Source: an uncultured Collinsella sp.
GTDB taxonomy: Bacteria; Actinomycetota; Coriobacteriia; Coriobacteriales; Coriobacteriaceae
DNA length: 9,525 nt
Assembly (NCBI GenBank): GCA_900551655.1
Contig: URWM01000042.1
Coordinates: 1 to 9,525 of the forward strand
Reading direction: 5' to 3'
The notes below the pieces were generated by a model. The model had not been told where the DNA came from, made no database searches, and saw only the letters and a list, made by a program, of their open reading frames with translations. Below, in pieces: positions 7,309 to 9,525 of the stretch. The position numbers were made by a program, and so were the translations under genes. The stretch's first letter is position 1, and every line of letters starts with the position of its first letter.

Positions 7309-7393
7309 GTCTTCCCTTTCGTCTCTCGCACATCCGCGCTCCGGGACGGCTGACGCCGCCCGATGTTGCGGATGCGCGGCCCGGTTCGGTAAC

Positions 7394-7434
7394 AAAAAAA
7401 CCGCCCTCGGGCATGTACATTGCCCAAGGACGGT
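7394..7434 (-). terminator. T-box intrinsic terminator upstream of pheS
   Basis: On the minus strand the 13-nt arms ACCGTCCTTGGGC and GCCCGAGGGCGGT pair fully, allowing two G-U pairs, around a 9-nt loop. Seven T follow immediately at 7394-7400. This is the attenuator of the pheS T-box leader, ending 85 bp before the pheS start. Its 5' arm begins shortly after the T-box sequence, which in the family pairs to form the competing antiterminator. Confidence 0.9.
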
Positions 7435-7680
7435 TGAATTCCGCGGTACCACCTTGTTTGACCCGGCGGATGTCTGGCCCGCCGTGCCCACTCTGTGCCC
7501 CTTGTCGCGAGGCTCACGGCTTCCCTACTGGGGCTTCGCCGCCGCTGGCCGCGTGCCCGTTGAGGTCGCTGCTCGGGAGTGAACGCTTGGCCCTTGTCAC
7601 CGCAGGAAGGCTTGCAGCCCATGACCTTCCCTCTCTTGCCGGCGACGCGGCGGGCAAAAACCCTCTCCGTCAACGCATTG
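7394..7680 (-). ncRNA. T-box riboswitch (tRNA-Phe responsive) of pheST
   Basis: The leader RNA senses uncharged tRNA-Phe and lets transcription continue into pheST when Phe-tRNA runs low. The hallmark T-box sequence AAGGTGGTACCGCGG lies at 7441-7455 on the minus strand, followed by a terminator at 7394-7434. Stem I can be drawn from the sequence: basal CGTTGA/TCAACG (7670-7675 with 7558-7563), then GGAG/CTCC, an internal loop, GCCC/GGGC, GTCGCCG/CGGTGAC, and an apical GGAAGG/CCTTCC hairpin. The 3' side of the internal loop contains TTC at 7581-7583 followed by A. That is where the specifier codon is expected, and UUC is a phenylalanine codon. Specificity, position and the downstream gene all agree. 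Boundaries are approximate, and the 5' end comes from the -10 box at 7687-7692. Confidence 0.93.
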
Positions 7681-7686
7681 GGCTAT

Positions 7687-7695
7687 AGGATAACA
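7687..7695 (-). promoter_or_regulatory. Extended -10 promoter of the pheST leader
   Basis: TGT-TATCCT on the minus strand combines a TGn extension with a hexamer matching TATAAT at 4 of 6 positions. It sits about 12 nt upstream of the first paired bases of T-box stem I, which puts the transcript start near 7680. No good -35 box is found 16-18 nt upstream, as is common for extended -10 promoters. Confidence 0.45.
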
Positions 7696-7813
7696 CATTT
7701 CGCGAGCGCATCGCCGCGTTCCGTTTTGTTCGCGCTGGGTACAAGGCGAGTAGCTGTGCAAACTGGCCGCGCGCCCACCCAAGGCGCTCGGCTCACGAGA
7801 TCAAGGATATGGT
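7696..7813. other. Divergent intergenic region between pheST leader and the M32 gene
   Basis: This short region must hold the promoter of the plus-strand peptidase gene. I see no hexamer pair with good spacing there. The ribosome binding site AAGGA at 7803-7807 is clear. The segment is GC-rich with several CGCG runs, and no coding frame is convincing. Confidence 0.5.
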
Positions 7814-9388
7814 ATGGGAAAGAAGCACGATAAGAAGGCCGAGCCCGCAGTGGGCAAGACGCCCAAAGGCATGAAGGTCGATAAGGCCATCAAAAAATTC
7901 CGCAAGCTCGAGGGCAAGCTGTGGACCCGCGAGTACCTGCTCAAGATTGCCGAGTTTGACGGCGCAACCATTGCCCCCGCTAACGGCGCCGCGGCCCGCG
8001 CCGATGCCATGGGCACCCTTGCCGGCGAGCATCACAAACTCCTGACCAGCGAGAAGTCCGTTGAGCTCGTGCGCTCGCTGGCACGCGAGACCGTCGCCGG
8101 CGGCAAGATCGACGATCCGCAGCTGCTCGACGAGATCCGCGTGCTCGGCCGCGACCAGCGCGAGGCAAGCGTTATTCCTACCGAGGAGGCCGAGGCCTGG
8201 ACCAGGCTCACCTGCGAGGCCGACGCCGTGTGGCACAAGGCCAAGGCGGCCAATGACTGGGCGAGCTTTGAGCCCTATGTGGATAGAATCGTCGGCCAGC
8301 TTAAGCATCAGGCCGAGCTCATGGACCCCAAGCGCGACCCATACGATGTTTGGCTCGATCAGTATGAGCGCGGCCTTTCCACCAAGAGCTTCGATGCGTT
8401 TTGCGATGAGGTCAAGGCGACGGTCGTACCGCTCGTGCACGCCATCGGCGAGCGCGGCCAGCAGCCCGATGCCGACTTTTTGCACGCCCGCGTGCCCGAG
8501 GCCGCCCAGCGCGCCATGAGCTTCGACCTGATGAAGCTCGTCGGCCTGAACCTGGACGACACCACGCTTGCCTTTACCGAGCACCCGTTTAGCGAGGGCT
8601 TTGCCGTGGGTGACGCGCGCATCGCGACGCACATCTACGAGGACGACTGCATCTCCAACGTCTACAGCATCATCCACGAGGCCGGTCACACCATGTACGA
8701 GCTGGGCGTGAACCCCGCTTACGCGCGCACTTGCCTGGAGGGCGGCACTTCCATGGGCATCCACGAGAGCCAGAGCCGCTTCTTTGAGAACACCGTGGGT
8801 CGCAGCCGCGCCTTTATGGGCCCGCTGCTCGAGGTGCTGCGCCGCCACGCGCCCGAGGTCTACGGCGACGTCGACGAGGACACGCTCTACCACGCCGTGA
8901 ACATCGCGCAGCCTTCGCTGATCCGCACCGAGGCCGACGAGCTCACCTATCCGCTGCACGTTATGGTGCGCTACGAGATCGAGCGCATGCTGTTTGCCGG
9001 CGAGGCCACGGCCAAGGACATCCCCGCGCTTTGGAATCGCTTTATGGATGAGTACCTGGGCATTCCCGTTCCCGACGACACGCACGGCTGCCTACAGGAT
9101 ACGCACTGGAGCGGCGGCTCGTTTGGCTACTTCCCCACGTATGCGCTGGGCAGTGCCTACGATGCCATGTTTGTGCCGGCCATGTGCCGCGACGGCGTCG
9201 ACCTTACCGGCGCCTGTGCGAGCGGCGACCTGACACCCGTCCGCGCCTGGCTGGGCGAGCACATTTGGCAGTGGGGCCGCGCCAAGGACGCGCCGGAGCT
9301 CATCAAGGGCGCGTGCGGCATGGCGTTCGATGCCCGCTACTACTGCAGCTACCTGCAGGACAAGTTCACCACGCTCTACGAGCTGTAA
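7814..9388 (+). CDS. M32 (Taq-type) zinc metallocarboxypeptidase
   Basis: This complete 524-residue peptidase should remove C-terminal amino acids from peptides in the cytoplasm; no signal peptide is present. Every M32 signature appears in order: HPF (257-259); DARIATHIYED (267-277), the family's DxRxxT region; the zinc site HEAGH (His288, Glu289, His292); HESQSRFFENTVGRS with third zinc ligand Glu318; TEADELTYPLHVMVRYEIE (372-390); and DTHWSGGSFGYFPTYALGS (429-447). Length is near the usual ~500. The first ~25 residues are an unusual lysine-rich extension (nine Lys in the first 28 residues) before the family core begins. The ATG at 7814 has AAGGA 6 nt upstream; an ATG at 7809 is out of frame. 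It is transcribed away from pheST, is monocistronic, and is closed by the terminator at 9411-9452. Metabolic role is probably peptide recycling, which is an inference. Confidence 0.96.
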   Translation: MGKKHDKKAEPAVGKTPKGMKVDKAIKKFRKLEGKLWTREYLLKIAEFDGATIAPANGAAARADAMGTLAGEHHKLLTSEKSVELVRSLARETVAGGKIDDPQLLDEIRVLGRDQREASVIPTEEAEAWTRLTCEADAVWHKAKAANDWASFEPYVDRIVGQLKHQAELMDPKRDPYDVWLDQYERGLSTKSFDAFCDEVKATVVPLVHAIGERGQQPDADFLHARVPEAAQRAMSFDLMKLVGLNLDDTTLAFTEHPFSEGFAVGDARIATHIYEDDCISNVYSIIHEAGHTMYELGVNPAYARTCLEGGTSMGIHESQSRFFENTVGRSRAFMGPLLEVLRRHAPEVYGDVDEDTLYHAVNIAQPSLIRTEADELTYPLHVMVRYEIERMLFAGEATAKDIPALWNRFMDEYLGIPVPDDTHGCLQDTHWSGGSFGYFPTYALGSAYDAMFVPAMCRDGVDLTGACASGDLTPVRAWLGEHIWQWGRAKDAPELIKGACGMAFDARYYCSYLQDKFTTLYEL

Positions 9389-9410
9389 GGCATAACCGAC
9401 ACGCCAACGC

Positions 9411-9452
9411 AAAGGGGACGCCGCGAAACCAATCCGCAGCGTCCCCTTTTTT
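9411..9452 (+). terminator. Intrinsic terminator after the M32 peptidase gene
   Basis: AAAGGGGACGC (9411-9421) pairs perfectly with GCGTCCCCTTT (9439-9449), and six T run from 9447 to 9452. It starts 23 nt after the stop codon at 9386-9388. The loop of about 17 nt can pair further with one bulge. This is a strong textbook rho-independent terminator on the plus strand. Confidence 0.93.
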
Positions 9453-9478
9453 CACCCAATAACTAGGTACCCAATGAC

Positions 9479-9525
9479 CTGTCTCTTATACACATCTCCG
9501 AGCCCACGAGACGTAGAGGAATCTC
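9479..9525 (+). other. Illumina Nextera adapter read-through (sequencing artefact)
   Basis: CTGTCTCTTATACACATCT at 9479-9497 is the 19-bp Tn5 mosaic end used in Nextera libraries. CCGAGCCCACGAGAC at 9498-9512 is the read 2 transposase adapter tail. GTAGAGGA at 9513-9520 equals the i7 index I know as N712, and ATCTC at 9521-9525 starts the P7 primer sequence. The order is exactly that of adapter read-through, so these 47 bases are not genomic, and true sequence ends at 9478. Confidence 0.98.

Noticed and set aside
7309..7491. N-terminal extension of PheS by 61 residues
   Set aside because: The extension is translated from the T-box terminator and antiterminator. The ATG at 7308 has a good ribosome binding site and gives the normal family length.
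7793..9085. A 430-codon open frame on the minus strand opposite the M32 gene
   Set aside because: The plus-strand frame carries all M32 motifs. The antisense product is a Gly/Ala/Val/Leu/His-rich shadow.
9479..9497. Tn5 mosaic end as evidence of a transposon
   Set aside because: The bases that follow are Nextera adapter, index and P7 start, so this is library artefact.

Overview
The window looks like part of a high-GC genome of the class Coriobacteriia, most like Collinsella. That rests on its codon use, a transcriptional T-box upstream of pheST, and the style of the encoded proteins; no rRNA or other taxonomic marker is present. The right end is also the end of a sequencing contig. The last 47 bases (9479-9525) are Illumina Nextera adapter, not genome.

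Layout from left to right. (1) 1-595, minus strand: the first 198 codons of a zinc-dependent phospholipase C-like protein, cut by the left edge, with its own extended -10 promoter. (2) 675-3389, minus strand: a compact cbiM-cbiQ-cbiO operon encoding a group I ECF importer for Ni2+ or Co2+. A promoter and a perfect inverted repeat, GTGTTAC-N14-GTAACAC, precede it; the repeat resembles operators of the nickel repressor NikR. (3) 3390-3714: an intergenic stretch holding that promoter and operator plus a 95-bp nested palindrome, one side of which probably terminates pheST transcription. (4) 3715-7308, minus strand: pheS and pheT, the two subunits of phenylalanyl-tRNA synthetase. A T-box leader at about 7394-7680 precedes them, with a UUC (Phe) specifier, a T-box sequence and an intrinsic terminator. 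(5) 7814-9388, plus strand: a complete M32 (Taq-type) metallocarboxypeptidase, divergent from pheST and followed by a strong terminator at 9411-9452.

The three main transcription units are ordinary housekeeping functions: metal uptake, Phe-tRNA charging and peptide turnover. Nothing suggests a defence island, prophage, CRISPR array or an undescribed multigene system. The observations most worth following are regulatory or technical: the NikR-like operator, which argues for nickel rather than cobalt transport; the nested palindrome; the Phe-specific T-box; unusual residues in the PheS active site; and the adapter contamination.
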